From assembly GCF_003208655.1 (NCBI RefSeq), contig NZ_QKLU01000008.1:248001-312000 (forward strand): DNA of 64,000 nucleotides, in the 5' to 3' direction. Below, one piece after another: positions 32,680 to 40,953 of this stretch. The notes beneath the pieces were generated by a model. It saw nothing but the letters and a program-made list of their open reading frames with translations, was not told the DNA's origin and made no database searches. The translations under genes and the position numbers were made by a program. This stretch comes from Pedobacter nutrimenti. GTDB taxonomy: Bacteria; Bacteroidota; Bacteroidia; Sphingobacteriales; Sphingobacteriaceae. Position 1 is the first letter of the stretch, and every line of letters starts with the position of its first letter.

Positions 32680-33672
32680 ATGGCAATTTTAGCATTTCAG
32701 AAACCCGATAAGGTAATCATGCAGAAATCAACTGATTTCGATGGTACATTTGAATTTCGTCCTTTAGAGCCCGGTTTCGGTGTAACAATAGGTAATGCCT
32801 TAAGAAGAATTTTATTGTCTTCATTAGAAGGTTATGCCATTACCAGTATTCGTTTTTCAGGCGTATCCCATGAGTTTTCTACGATCAAAGGTGTTGTTGA
32901 AGACTTAACCGAAATCATCCTTAACCTGAAACAAGTACGTTTTAAGAAAGTTGGTGATGCAGGTGATGCAGAAAAAGTTTTCATCATAGTAAGTGGTCAA
33001 GATCAGTTTAAAGCTGGTGACGTAACCAAATTCTCCAGTAATTTTGAAGTGTTGAATCCTGATTTAGTGATTTGCAACATGGAAAAATCGGTGACTTTAG
33101 AGGTGGAACTGACCATCAATAAAGGACGTGGTTATGTTCCTGCAGAAGAGAATAAAATCAATGATGCTGTTGTTGGTGTGATCGCAATTGATTCGATCTA
33201 TACTCCAATGAAAAATGTGAAATACACGATTGAAAATTATCGTGTTGAACAGAAAACAGATTATGAGAAGTTAATCCTTGATATTTCTACTGATGGATCT
33301 ATTCATCCGGAAGAAGCATTGAAAGAAGCAGCTAAAATTCTGATCCAGCACTTTATGTTGTTCTCTGATGAGAACCTGGTATTGGAATCTCAAGCAAAAG
33401 AAGAGACTAAAGAGGTTGATGAGGAAATCCTGCATATGCGTAAGATCCTTAAAACTGAGTTGGTTGATCTGGATCTTTCAGTTCGTGCATTAAACTGCCT
33501 GAAAGCAGCTGATATCCGCACGCTTGCTGATCTGGTATCTTATGATGTGGCTGATATGCTGAAATTCAGAAACTTTGGTAAAAAGTCTTTAACTGAAATT
33601 CAGGAACTGGTTAAATCTAAAAGCTTGTCTTTTGGTATGAACCTGTCTAAATTCAAATTGGACGAAGAATAA
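32680..33672 (+). CDS. rpoA: RNA polymerase alpha subunit
   Basis: The 330-residue protein has an N-terminal assembly domain (FEFRPLEPGFGVTIGNALRR, ILLSSLEGYAITSIRFSG) and a C-terminal domain with the UP-element-binding residues conserved (RALNCLKAADI with Arg, Asn and Lys; NFGKKSLTEIQELV). Length is normal. It lies between the rpsD terminator-like hairpin and rplQ. Confidence 0.98.
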   Translation: MAILAFQKPDKVIMQKSTDFDGTFEFRPLEPGFGVTIGNALRRILLSSLEGYAITSIRFSGVSHEFSTIKGVVEDLTEIILNLKQVRFKKVGDAGDAEKVFIIVSGQDQFKAGDVTKFSSNFEVLNPDLVICNMEKSVTLEVELTINKGRGYVPAEENKINDAVVGVIAIDSIYTPMKNVKYTIENYRVEQKTDYEKLILDISTDGSIHPEEALKEAAKILIQHFMLFSDENLVLESQAKEETKEVDEEILHMRKILKTELVDLDLSVRALNCLKAADIRTLADLVSYDVADMLKFRNFGKKSLTEIQELVKSKSLSFGMNLSKFKLDEE

Positions 33673-33700
33673 AAAACAACAAATAACATATTGTTAATCG

Positions 33701-33741
33701 TGTGTAATTCCCTCAGATTGATCACAACGAGACGGTACACA
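33701..33741 (+). promoter_or_regulatory. Structured leader of rplQ
   Basis: TGTGTA (33701-33706) pairs with TACACA (33736-33741), enclosing CTC (33712-33714) with GAG (33729-33731). It ends 15 bases before the rplQ ATG. No promoter box is seen, so it would lie inside the rpoA-rplQ transcript. Confidence 0.4.
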
Positions 33742-33756
33742 AGAATAAATTAAAAA

Positions 33757-34305
33757 ATGAGACACGGTAAAAAAGTAAACCACTTAGGAAGAACAGATTC
33801 ACATCGTAAGGCGATGCTGGCTAACATGGCTTCATCCCTGATTAAAAACAAAAGGATCTCAACAACCCTTGCCAAAGCAAAAGCTTTGCGTACTTATGTT
33901 GAGCCTATTATCACTAAATCTAAAAATGACACTACACATTCCCGTCGTGTTGTATTTAGCTATTTACAGGATAAAGATACGGTGACTGAATTGTTCCGTG
34001 ATGTAGCTGCTAAAGTAGCTAACCGTCCGGGTGGTTATACAAGGATCATCAAATTAAACAATCGTTTAGGTGATAACGCTGAAATGGCGATGATTGAGTT
34101 GGTTGATTACAACGAGGTTTATGGCAAAGAAGCTGAGTCAGCTGAAAAGAAAACGACTCGTCGTGGCAGAAGCAAAACAAAAAAAGCTGATGCACCTGCT
34201 AAAGCTGAAAAAGCTGCTGAAGTTAAAGCTGAGGAAGTTGCCCCTGAGGTACCAGCCAAAGAAGAAGCTGCTACTGAAGAGAAAGCAGAAGATAAAGGCG
34301 AATAG
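33757..34305 (+). CDS. rplQ: 50S ribosomal protein L17 with acidic/basic C-terminal tail
   Basis: The 182-residue protein has a normal L17 core (MRHGKKVNHLGRTDSHRKAM to MIELVDYNEVYG, about 1-126), followed by about 55 extra residues rich in Lys, Ala and Glu (KKADAPAKAEKAAEVKAEEV). E. coli L17 is 127 residues. The tail is in frame, ends at a normal TAG, and is followed by a strong terminator closing the whole ribosomal cluster. Confidence 0.97.
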   Translation: MRHGKKVNHLGRTDSHRKAMLANMASSLIKNKRISTTLAKAKALRTYVEPIITKSKNDTTHSRRVVFSYLQDKDTVTELFRDVAAKVANRPGGYTRIIKLNNRLGDNAEMAMIELVDYNEVYGKEAESAEKKTTRRGRSKTKKADAPAKAEKAAEVKAEEVAPEVPAKEEAATEEKAEDKGE

Positions 34306-34326
34306 TCCTATCTTTTTTCGAAATAG

Positions 34327-34361
34327 AAAAGCCTTGTCCGTATTGGACAGGGCTTTTTTTA
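34327..34361 (+). terminator. Terminator closing the ribosomal cluster
   Basis: A 10-bp stem with one wobble (AGCCTTGTCC/GGACAGGGCT, 34330-34354) and a 5-base loop is followed by seven or more T bases. The T tract touches the stop of the convergent minus-strand gene. Confidence 0.92.
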
Positions 34362-34913
34362 TAGATATAGTTTCAGCTGGACATTTGTTGGTTTAGAGTT
34401 GAACTCCTTTAAAATGTTCCATTGTTTTCCGTCATGTTTTAGTAGTGTGAAACATGTTGTCAGAAATTCAGCACAAAATGTCTCCTTGCTGTAGTAGCTG
34501 GCAATCTGTTCAAATTGTGTTTTAGTATCTCTATAAGCAATCGTAAAATGTGGAGTAAACCGGGATTTGAATTCTTTTTGATAGGGGCTGGTTGCGCTTT
34601 TAATATTTTTGTATAATTCCTGAAGTGCTTGATTTGCGAGTACATCGATATAGACGACATGATTGGATGGAAAGCTGTTGTAATGGAGGAGTTGTATCGT
34701 AAATGGCTGAAAATTTCGGGCGGCCCCGAGACATTTAATGAGATTGGTTTCAAAGGTTTCCTCAAGCCCGGGAATAAACATAAGGGTTAAATGCACCGGT
34801 GGTTTCAGTGCCCGGTAAACTTTGAAAATCCGTGCACATTCTTTTCGGATCCCGTCTATTTGTAAAGACAATTGTTTAGGCGGTAAGATGGCGACTAAAT
34901 AGGGGGATGTCAT
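34359..34913 (-). CDS. 2H phosphoesterase (2'-5' RNA ligase-like)
   Basis: The 184-residue protein has the two catalytic HxT motifs of the 2H superfamily: His41-Leu-Thr43 in PPVHLTLMF and His122-Phe-Thr124 in TPHFTIAYR, about 80 residues apart, as expected for the pseudo-symmetric two-lobed fold. Superfamily members hydrolyse cyclic phosphodiesters or 2',5'-linked RNA. The bacterial branch (ThpR/LigT-like) has an uncertain natural role. It is convergent with rplQ and divergent from the methyltransferase gene, so it is probably monocistronic. Confidence 0.88.
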   Translation of the reverse strand: MTSPYLVAILPPKQLSLQIDGIRKECARIFKVYRALKPPVHLTLMFIPGLEETFETNLIKCLGAARNFQPFTIQLLHYNSFPSNHVVYIDVLANQALQELYKNIKSATSPYQKEFKSRFTPHFTIAYRDTKTQFEQIASYYSKETFCAEFLTTCFTLLKHDGKQWNILKEFNSKPTNVQLKLYL

Positions 34914-34944
34914 AAAGTAATTTACAATTCCTTATTCAAAAGGT

Positions 34945-34952
34945 TATCTTTG
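34945..34952 (+). promoter_or_regulatory. Promoter -7 element for the 34971 methyltransferase
   Basis: TATCTTTG at 34945-34952 is a full TAnnTTTG match, followed by TACCC. It predicts a start near 34959 and a leader of about 12 bases. The -33 region has only TTTA at 34920-34923, 21 bases away. Confidence 0.55.
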
Positions 34953-34970
34953 TACCCTATATTCCAATCC

Positions 34971-36164
34971 ATGTCAAATCAAATTCTTTTAGATCAGTTT
35001 CTGTTAAAATTAACAAATAGCATTAAGGAAGATATCTTTGTTAAATTATCTCTGGGAAATTATCAGGGGAATGAGAAAGAACTGAAAAATATATATGTCA
35101 GAAGTGTCGTCATCAAAAGGAACGACATGCTTTCTTTTACTTACAGGTACAAAACAAGGGACATTTTTAAAAATTATTCCATTGAAGATGGGATTAGACA
35201 AATCGCCCACCTGGTCAGTCATGATTTTAAGATTTGTACTTTATTTACAACAGCAGGGGAGTTTATTATGGAACATGGGAAAAAAGATACTTTCGTGATC
35301 CGGGAAGTGGCTGCAAAAGTAGTTGCAGCTCCGGACAGGTCTCATAATAAAGAGAAGAAAAGATTAATCCAACCGGGCATTGATAAAAGTTATTTGCAGG
35401 ATCTGGGCATAACCGACCGGAAGGGAGAGGTATTTAAAAATGCGCAGGACAAGTACAAACAAATCAATCAGTATATCGAACTATTGAGCCCGATGGTTAA
35501 AGAGCTGCCACCTGACAGTCTGAAAAGTGTCGTAGATATGGGATCAGGAAAGGGCTATCTTACCTTTGCTTTGTATGACTATCTGCATCATGTACTGGGA
35601 CTGGAAACAAAAGTGACAGGGGTGGAGTACCGTGAAGACCTGGTGAGTTTATGTAATCAAATTTCAGCTAAAGCAGCCTTTAATAATCTGAATTTTGTAG
35701 AGGGGTCTATTCAGGACTTTACCATGGACTCCATTGACTTGCTGATTGCCCTGCATGCCTGTGATACGGCAACTGATGACGCCATATATAAAGGAATTAA
35801 AGCTGGTGCCCGGCTCATTGTGGTTGCCCCTTGCTGCCACAAACAAATTAGAAAAGAGATTGTTAAAGGTAAACAGAAGAATGAACTGGACTTTTTATTG
35901 AAATATGGCATATTCCTGGAGCGTCAGGCCGAGATGGTTACCGACGGAATAAGAACACTGATCCTGGAATATTTTGGATATAAAACGAAAGTAATGGAAT
36001 TTATATCAGATGCACATACACCAAAAAATGTGCTGGTTATTGGGGTTAAAGGAAAGGAAACGGAGGCTGTTAAATCCGCGGCGCTGAAAAAGATAAGAGA
36101 AACCAAGGCCTATTTTGGAATTGGTCATCATCATCTGGAGAGGCTCTTTGGACTGGATACATAG
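34971..36164 (+). CDS. SAM-dependent methyltransferase
   Basis: The protein is 397 residues from the ATG at 34971; a TTG at 34950 overlaps the promoter box and is rejected. The N-terminal half (about 1-175) is not recognised. The C-terminal half is a Rossmann methyltransferase: SAM motif VVDMGSGKGYLTFALYDYL starting near 187, acidic loop VTGVEYRED, then LLIALHACDTATDDAIYKG and VVAPCCHKQIRKE. The LHACD...APCCHKQ set is characteristic of a family also found in eukaryotes (METTL25-like) and thought to act on rRNA or protein. The substrate is not known. It stands alone before dnaK. Confidence 0.85.
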   Translation: MSNQILLDQFLLKLTNSIKEDIFVKLSLGNYQGNEKELKNIYVRSVVIKRNDMLSFTYRYKTRDIFKNYSIEDGIRQIAHLVSHDFKICTLFTTAGEFIMEHGKKDTFVIREVAAKVVAAPDRSHNKEKKRLIQPGIDKSYLQDLGITDRKGEVFKNAQDKYKQINQYIELLSPMVKELPPDSLKSVVDMGSGKGYLTFALYDYLHHVLGLETKVTGVEYREDLVSLCNQISAKAAFNNLNFVEGSIQDFTMDSIDLLIALHACDTATDDAIYKGIKAGARLIVVAPCCHKQIRKEIVKGKQKNELDFLLKYGIFLERQAEMVTDGIRTLILEYFGYKTKVMEFISDAHTPKNVLVIGVKGKETEAVKSAALKKIRETKAYFGIGHHHLERLFGLDT

Positions 36165-36320
36165 ATTATGCCAACCTGTCATAGCTAAAAATAGTTTTTC
36201 TTTACATTTTAGCAGATTTACAGGTCATATTTATGTCAATACTCTGCCAAATGGTAATTGGCACAACCCTTGTTTAATACGATCTATCGAATTTGTATAA
36301 CATTAAAAGATATAATAAAA

Positions 36321-38243
36321 ATGGGAAAAATTATTGGTATAGACTTAGGAACAACGAACTCTTGCGTAGCCGTAATGGAAGGTAACGAACCTGTAGTTAT
36401 AGCCAACAGTGAGGGTAAACGTACTACGCCGTCTATTGTTGCTTTTGCAGAAAATGGTGAGCGTAAAGTAGGTGAGCCGGCTAAACGTCAGGCAATCACC
36501 AACCCAACAAAGACAATTTATTCAATTAAACGCTTTATGGGAAGCAGTTTTGCTGAGGTCACTAAAGAAGTTGGCCGGGTTCCTTATAAAGTTGTTAAAG
36601 GTGACAACAATACACCGCGTGTAGAAATTGATGACCGTAAATATACTCCACAAGAGATTTCTGCAATGATTCTGCAGAAAATGAAAAAAACTGCCGAAGA
36701 CTTTTTAGGTCAAGAAGTAACTGAAGCTGTGATCACAGTTCCTGCTTATTTCAATGACGCACAACGTCAGGCTACAAAAGAGGCTGGTGAGATTGCAGGT
36801 TTAACTGTAAAAAGGATCATTAACGAGCCTACTGCAGCGGCTTTAGCCTATGGTTTGGATAAAGCACACAAAGACATGAAAATTGTTGTGTTTGACTGTG
36901 GTGGTGGTACACATGACGTTTCTGTATTGGAACTGGGTGATGGTGTTTTTGAAGTAAAATCAACTGATGGTGATACCCATCTGGGTGGTGATGACTTTGA
37001 CCACATTATCATTGAATGGCTGGCTGAGGAATTCAAGAATGAAAACGGTATGGACCTTCATCAGGATCCAATGGCTTTGCAACGTTTAAAAGAAGCTGCC
37101 GAAAAAGCTAAAATTGAACTTTCAAGCACAACTTCTACAGAAATCAACTTGCCTTATATTACTGCTGATGCAACAGGGCCTAAACACTTGGTTAGAACCC
37201 TTAGCCGCGCAAAATTTGAGCAACTGGCTGGTGACCTGATTAAACGTACTATTGATCCTTGTAAATCTGCCCTGAAAAATGCTGGTTTAAAGACTTCTGA
37301 TATTGATGAGATCATTTTAGTAGGTGGTTCAACCCGTATTCCTGCCATTCAAGAGGCTGTTAAAGCTTTCTTTGGTAAAGAACCTTCGAAAGGTGTAAAC
37401 CCTGATGAGGTTGTTGCAATTGGTGCTGCAATCCAGGGTGGTGTATTGACGGGTGAAGTAAAAGACGTTTTATTATTGGATGTTACCCCGCTTTCATTAG
37501 GTATTGAGACCATGGGTGGTGTCATGACAAAACTGATTGAAGCCAATACAACTATTCCTTCTAAAAAAGCAGAAACTTTCTCTACTGCTGCTGACAACCA
37601 GCCTTCAGTAGAAATCCATATTTTACAGGGAGAACGCCCTATGGCAGCTCAAAACCGTACTATTGGACGTTTTATTTTAGATGGTATTCCACCAGCACCT
37701 CGTGGTGTTCCTCAAATTGAAGTTGCATTTGATATTGATGCCAACGGTATCCTGCATGTAAGTGCTAAAGACAAAGCAACAGGTAAGGAACAAAAAATCC
37801 GCATTGAAGCTTCATCTGGTTTAACTGATGAGGAAATCAAAAAAATGAAAGAAGAAGCTGAACAAAATGCAGAAGCAGATAAAACAGCTAAAGAAGAAGC
37901 AGATAAAATTAATAGTGCTGATGCCCTGATCTTCTCTACAGAGAAACAACTGAAAGAGTTTGGTGATAAGATTTCCGCAGATAAAAAAGCACCTATTGAA
38001 GACAATTTGAAAAAATTGAAAGATGCTCATGCAGCAAGAAATTTTGCTGATATCGACGCCGCTCAGACAGCTCTTCAGGAAGCATGGAATGCTGCATCTG
38101 AAGAAATGTATAAAGCAGGTCAGGATGGTGCAGCAGCGCAACCAGAAGGTGGTGCTGAACAGCATGCAAACGACCAGGCAGCTAACGGAGGTGATAATGT
38201 AACCGATGTTGACTTTGAAGAAGTAAAGGATGATAAAAAATAA
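36321..38243 (+). CDS. dnaK: Molecular chaperone DnaK (Hsp70)
   Basis: The protein is 640 residues from the ATG at 36321 (MGKIIGIDLGTTNSCVAVME); the longer frame from 36258 runs through non-family sequence. The ATPase domain is complete (phosphate-binding loops, DCGGGTHDVSVLELGDGVF, LVGGSTRIPAIQ), followed by the linker DVLLLDVTPLSLGIETMGG, substrate domain and helical lid. The C terminus reads DVDFEEVKDDKK, the EEVD-like bacterial end. dnaJ and grpE are not beside it; a strong terminator follows directly. The 156-base upstream gap has an inverted repeat TGCCAA/TTGGCA (36245-36263) but no CIRCE element. Confidence 0.98.
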   Translation: MGKIIGIDLGTTNSCVAVMEGNEPVVIANSEGKRTTPSIVAFAENGERKVGEPAKRQAITNPTKTIYSIKRFMGSSFAEVTKEVGRVPYKVVKGDNNTPRVEIDDRKYTPQEISAMILQKMKKTAEDFLGQEVTEAVITVPAYFNDAQRQATKEAGEIAGLTVKRIINEPTAAALAYGLDKAHKDMKIVVFDCGGGTHDVSVLELGDGVFEVKSTDGDTHLGGDDFDHIIIEWLAEEFKNENGMDLHQDPMALQRLKEAAEKAKIELSSTTSTEINLPYITADATGPKHLVRTLSRAKFEQLAGDLIKRTIDPCKSALKNAGLKTSDIDEIILVGGSTRIPAIQEAVKAFFGKEPSKGVNPDEVVAIGAAIQGGVLTGEVKDVLLLDVTPLSLGIETMGGVMTKLIEANTTIPSKKAETFSTAADNQPSVEIHILQGERPMAAQNRTIGRFILDGIPPAPRGVPQIEVAFDIDANGILHVSAKDKATGKEQKIRIEASSGLTDEEIKKMKEEAEQNAEADKTAKEEADKINSADALIFSTEKQLKEFGDKISADKKAPIEDNLKKLKDAHAARNFADIDAAQTALQEAWNAASEEMYKAGQDGAAAQPEGGAEQHANDQAANGGDNVTDVDFEEVKDDKK

Positions 38244-38260
38244 TCATCTCCTTTAAGTAT

Positions 38261-38298
38261 AAAAAAAGCCCCCTGATATTTATCAGGGGGCTTTTTTT
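38261..38298. terminator. Bidirectional terminator after dnaK
   Basis: The stem AGCCCCCTGAT/ATCAGGGGGCT (about 38267-38292) with a 4-base loop is flanked by seven A bases and seven T bases. It serves dnaK and the convergent nucleotidyltransferase gene. Confidence 0.93.
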
Positions 38299-38303
38299 AT
38301 ACT

Positions 38304-39203
38304 CTATTTCCAAAGACGCTCCGGATAGGTACCGCTTTTGATCAGCTGGTCTATACTATCCTGCACAAAAGGTTTATCCTCTTTATAGGTCACGCCAAAC
38401 CATTGGCTGTCGGTCGGGATCACTTTAAAGTTTGCTTTATTACTTTTAACCAGGTTTTCTCCGATCAATGGAATAAAAAACTCTGCTTTAGGTTTGTCTT
38501 TGTTTTCCAGGGCGAAAGTTTTAAACAGTTCTTCGGTCAGTTTAAAGACGGCGGGTGTGAAACCCCAGAAATTCATAGAAACAGGGGTATCGAAGCTTAA
38601 AGGATACGTTGTACCATTTTCCTCATAAACAATTACATCCTCTTTTTTATAGACCTGGGTACGTTCGGTGATTTCTTCTAAATAGCCCTCCTCATTGGTT
38701 TTACAAACACCCCTGGATACAGAGCCAAACTCAGAAAGCGTTTTTCCAATTTGATAGCCCACGATAGCGTAATTACTGTCTGTGGCTTCTGTGGTTAAAA
38801 AATCCACCATCTTTTTGAAAGAATCATAGCCATAATAATCATCCGCGTTGATGACACAAAATGGCTCTTTAATAAGATTTCTACCAGAAAGGATTGCATG
38901 GGCAGTTCCCCATGGTTTTTCCCGGTAAATTTCTTCTTCGATACCAAATTGTTTCAGGTCAAAATTTTGAAATACGTAATCTGTTTCGATTCTTCCATTC
39001 AGTTTAGGTTCAAATATGCTCTTAAAATTATCAACGAATTCTTCTTTAATGATAAAAACTACTTTTCCAAAACCAGCTTTGATGGCGTCGTATATAGAAT
39101 AGTCAATAATTGTTTCTCCATTGGGGCCGAAGCCGTCTATTTGTTTCATGCTGCCGTAACGGCTTGCCATACCAGCTGCAAGTATTAATAAAGTAGGTTT
39201 CAT
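38304..39203 (-). CDS. Sugar-phosphate nucleotidyltransferase family protein
   Basis: The 299-residue protein has an N-terminal nucleotidyltransferase (GT-A-like) signature LLILAAGMASRYGSMKQIDG, the metal-binding NADDYYG and the sugar-binding segment REKPWGTAHAIL near 96-107. It resembles glucose-1-phosphate thymidylyl/uridylyl transferases but lacks the rest of an NDP-sugar biosynthetic cluster nearby. The C-terminal part (GVTYKEDKPFVQDSIDQLI) fits a family found next to sugar kinases in Bacteroidota. The exact nucleotide and sugar are not deducible. It is monocistronic between two convergent or unrelated genes. Confidence 0.85.
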   Translation of the reverse strand: MKPTLLILAAGMASRYGSMKQIDGFGPNGETIIDYSIYDAIKAGFGKVVFIIKEEFVDNFKSIFEPKLNGRIETDYVFQNFDLKQFGIEEEIYREKPWGTAHAILSGRNLIKEPFCVINADDYYGYDSFKKMVDFLTTEATDSNYAIVGYQIGKTLSEFGSVSRGVCKTNEEGYLEEITERTQVYKKEDVIVYEENGTTYPLSFDTPVSMNFWGFTPAVFKLTEELFKTFALENKDKPKAEFFIPLIGENLVKSNKANFKVIPTDSQWFGVTYKEDKPFVQDSIDQLIKSGTYPERLWK

Positions 39204-39294
39204 TTAACGAAAATAGTTATTTGGGTTTATATTCTAAGTTGTTTTGTAACTGTTTTAATTTTTAAATATCTTTATTATAGTATTTTATACGCTT

Positions 39295-40839
39295 TTAAAA
39301 GCCGAAAAATCCTTTTCCTCCAGTACTCCGGGATTTTTTACCACTAAGCATACCGAATATCCCCCTTACAATTTCCTTACCAATTTGTCTTGTAATGGTG
39401 GCACCCATCACTTGCTCCACCAAACTTTTCTCTGTTTTGCCAGATGTCCCTGGTGTTTCTGGTTGTACCTGCTGGTTCAACTGTTCATTTAACCGGTTGG
39501 TCAGAATTTCATAAGCACTTTCTGGATCTACTGATTCCTTGTATTTTAAATTTAATGAACTGGCATTGACCAATTGATTGTATAAGGCGCTGTCCAGAGG
39601 GCCCATTACAGATCTTGGTGGGGTCAGCATGGTGGCTGAAACTTCTGTTGGAATTCCCTTTTCATTTAATACGGTAATCATGGCCTGACCTGTTCCTAAA
39701 GAGGTCAGCATTTTGCCTATATCATAAAAATCAGAGCCAGGATAGGTATTGACCGTTTTTTTTAATGCATCCGCATCGTTGGGGGTAAAAACCCTTAAGG
39801 CATGTTGTATACGGCTGCCAAGCTGTGACAATACACTTTCAGGTATATCTGTGGGTGCCTGGGTGCAAAAGAAGACACCTATACCCTTAGACCGGATGAG
39901 CCTGATGATGGTTTCGATCTGAGCTAAAAATGCCTTGGAAGAGTCTTTAAAGAGTAAATGAGCTTCATCAATAAAAAAGACCAGTTTGGGTTTGTCCAGA
40001 TCCCCTGCCTCAGGCATAGTATAAAAAATTTCAGCAAGCAGGCTCAGCAAGAAGGTGGAATATAGGACTGGTTGGTTTTGTACGTCTGAAATGTTGAGCA
40101 AACTGATGACACCTTTACCATCGATCCGTCCGAGCAGGTCCTGGATATCAAAGGAGGTTTCTCCAAACAGGCTGCCTAAGCCTTGTTGCTCAATGGCGAC
40201 TATTTTCCGGAGAATCGTACCAGAGGTGGCCGAGGATATTTTTCCATAATCACTTTTAATTTCTTCGGCGCCCGGTCCGTCTGTCAGATAAGACAGCAAT
40301 TTCTTAAGGTCTTTGAGGTCGATGACCGGAAGTTTTTGGTCATCGGCATATTTAAAGATAACAGCCAGTACACCAGATTGTGTATCGTTTAAATCCAATA
40401 TTTTAGCCAAAAGGGTTGGTCCGAATTCCAGTACCGTTGCCCTCATCTGCGCACCTAATTTCCCGGATAGGGAGTATATTTCTACAGGGAATCCAGTTGG
40501 ATTAAAAGTTCTTTCGAGTTCTGACGACCTTTCTTCTACCTTGGCATTCGCCGGTCCGCTTTGGGCAAGACCAGAGAGGTCACCTTTAACATCCAGCATA
40601 AATACAGGTACACCAGCATCGGAGAGTTGTTCTGCCAGCAATTGAAGGGTCCGTGTTTTTCCCGTGCCGGTTGCTCCTGCGACCAGGCCATGCCGGTTCA
40701 TCATTTTCAGGGAAAGATTAACCTCAGCCTTTGCCAGGACCTTTCCATCCAGCATACCGGCGCCCAGATAAATAGAAGATCCCTCGGGACTATAAGAAGC
40801 TTTGATTTTTTCTATAAATTTTTCAGATTGATCAGGCAT
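39295..40839 (-). CDS. HerA-like ATPase (DUF853 family)
   Basis: The protein is 514 residues from the ATG at 40839 (MPDQSEKFIEKIKASY). A longer frame from 40932 would run into the terminator of the upstream gene. Walker A is GATGTGKT (55-62), Walker B LVFFIDEAHLLF, and FFCTQAPTDIPESVLSQLGS is the family sensor region. DUF853 proteins are hexameric FtsK/HerA-type ATPases usually called helicase HerA-like. The role in Bacteroidota is unproven; there is no NurA nuclease next to it. The C-terminal segment (about 430-514) is low in complexity, ending SRSTGGKGFFGF. Confidence 0.88.
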   Translation of the reverse strand: MPDQSEKFIEKIKASYSPEGSSIYLGAGMLDGKVLAKAEVNLSLKMMNRHGLVAGATGTGKTRTLQLLAEQLSDAGVPVFMLDVKGDLSGLAQSGPANAKVEERSSELERTFNPTGFPVEIYSLSGKLGAQMRATVLEFGPTLLAKILDLNDTQSGVLAVIFKYADDQKLPVIDLKDLKKLLSYLTDGPGAEEIKSDYGKISSATSGTILRKIVAIEQQGLGSLFGETSFDIQDLLGRIDGKGVISLLNISDVQNQPVLYSTFLLSLLAEIFYTMPEAGDLDKPKLVFFIDEAHLLFKDSSKAFLAQIETIIRLIRSKGIGVFFCTQAPTDIPESVLSQLGSRIQHALRVFTPNDADALKKTVNTYPGSDFYDIGKMLTSLGTGQAMITVLNEKGIPTEVSATMLTPPRSVMGPLDSALYNQLVNASSLNLKYKESVDPESAYEILTNRLNEQLNQQVQPETPGTSGKTEKSLVEQVMGATITRQIGKEIVRGIFGMLSGKKSRSTGGKGFFGF

Positions 40840-40899
40840 AAGAAATAATTTAATTCCTGTGTGAATTATAAAAGTAAGGAAAGATGCTGTAAAACGTGG

Positions 40900-40938
40900 A
40901 AAAAAAAACGTGTCCGGGCTGAGGCCGGACACGTTTTT
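40900..40938 (-). terminator. Terminator after the M42 peptidase gene
   Basis: A 9-bp GC-rich stem (CGTGTCCGG/CCGGACACG, 40909-40933) with a 7-base loop and an A tract at 40900-40908, which is a T tract on the minus strand, lies 16 bases beyond the peptidase stop. Confidence 0.92.
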
Positions 40939-40953
40939 AATAAGGCTTAAAAA

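Noticed and set aside
36245..36275. Sigma-54-like sequence (TGGCAC then TTGT) upstream of dnaK, overlapping the TGCCAA/TTGGCA repeat
   Set aside because: The -12 element reads GT where GC is required, and dnaK is not usually a sigma-54 gene. One imperfect match in AT-rich sequence is not enough.
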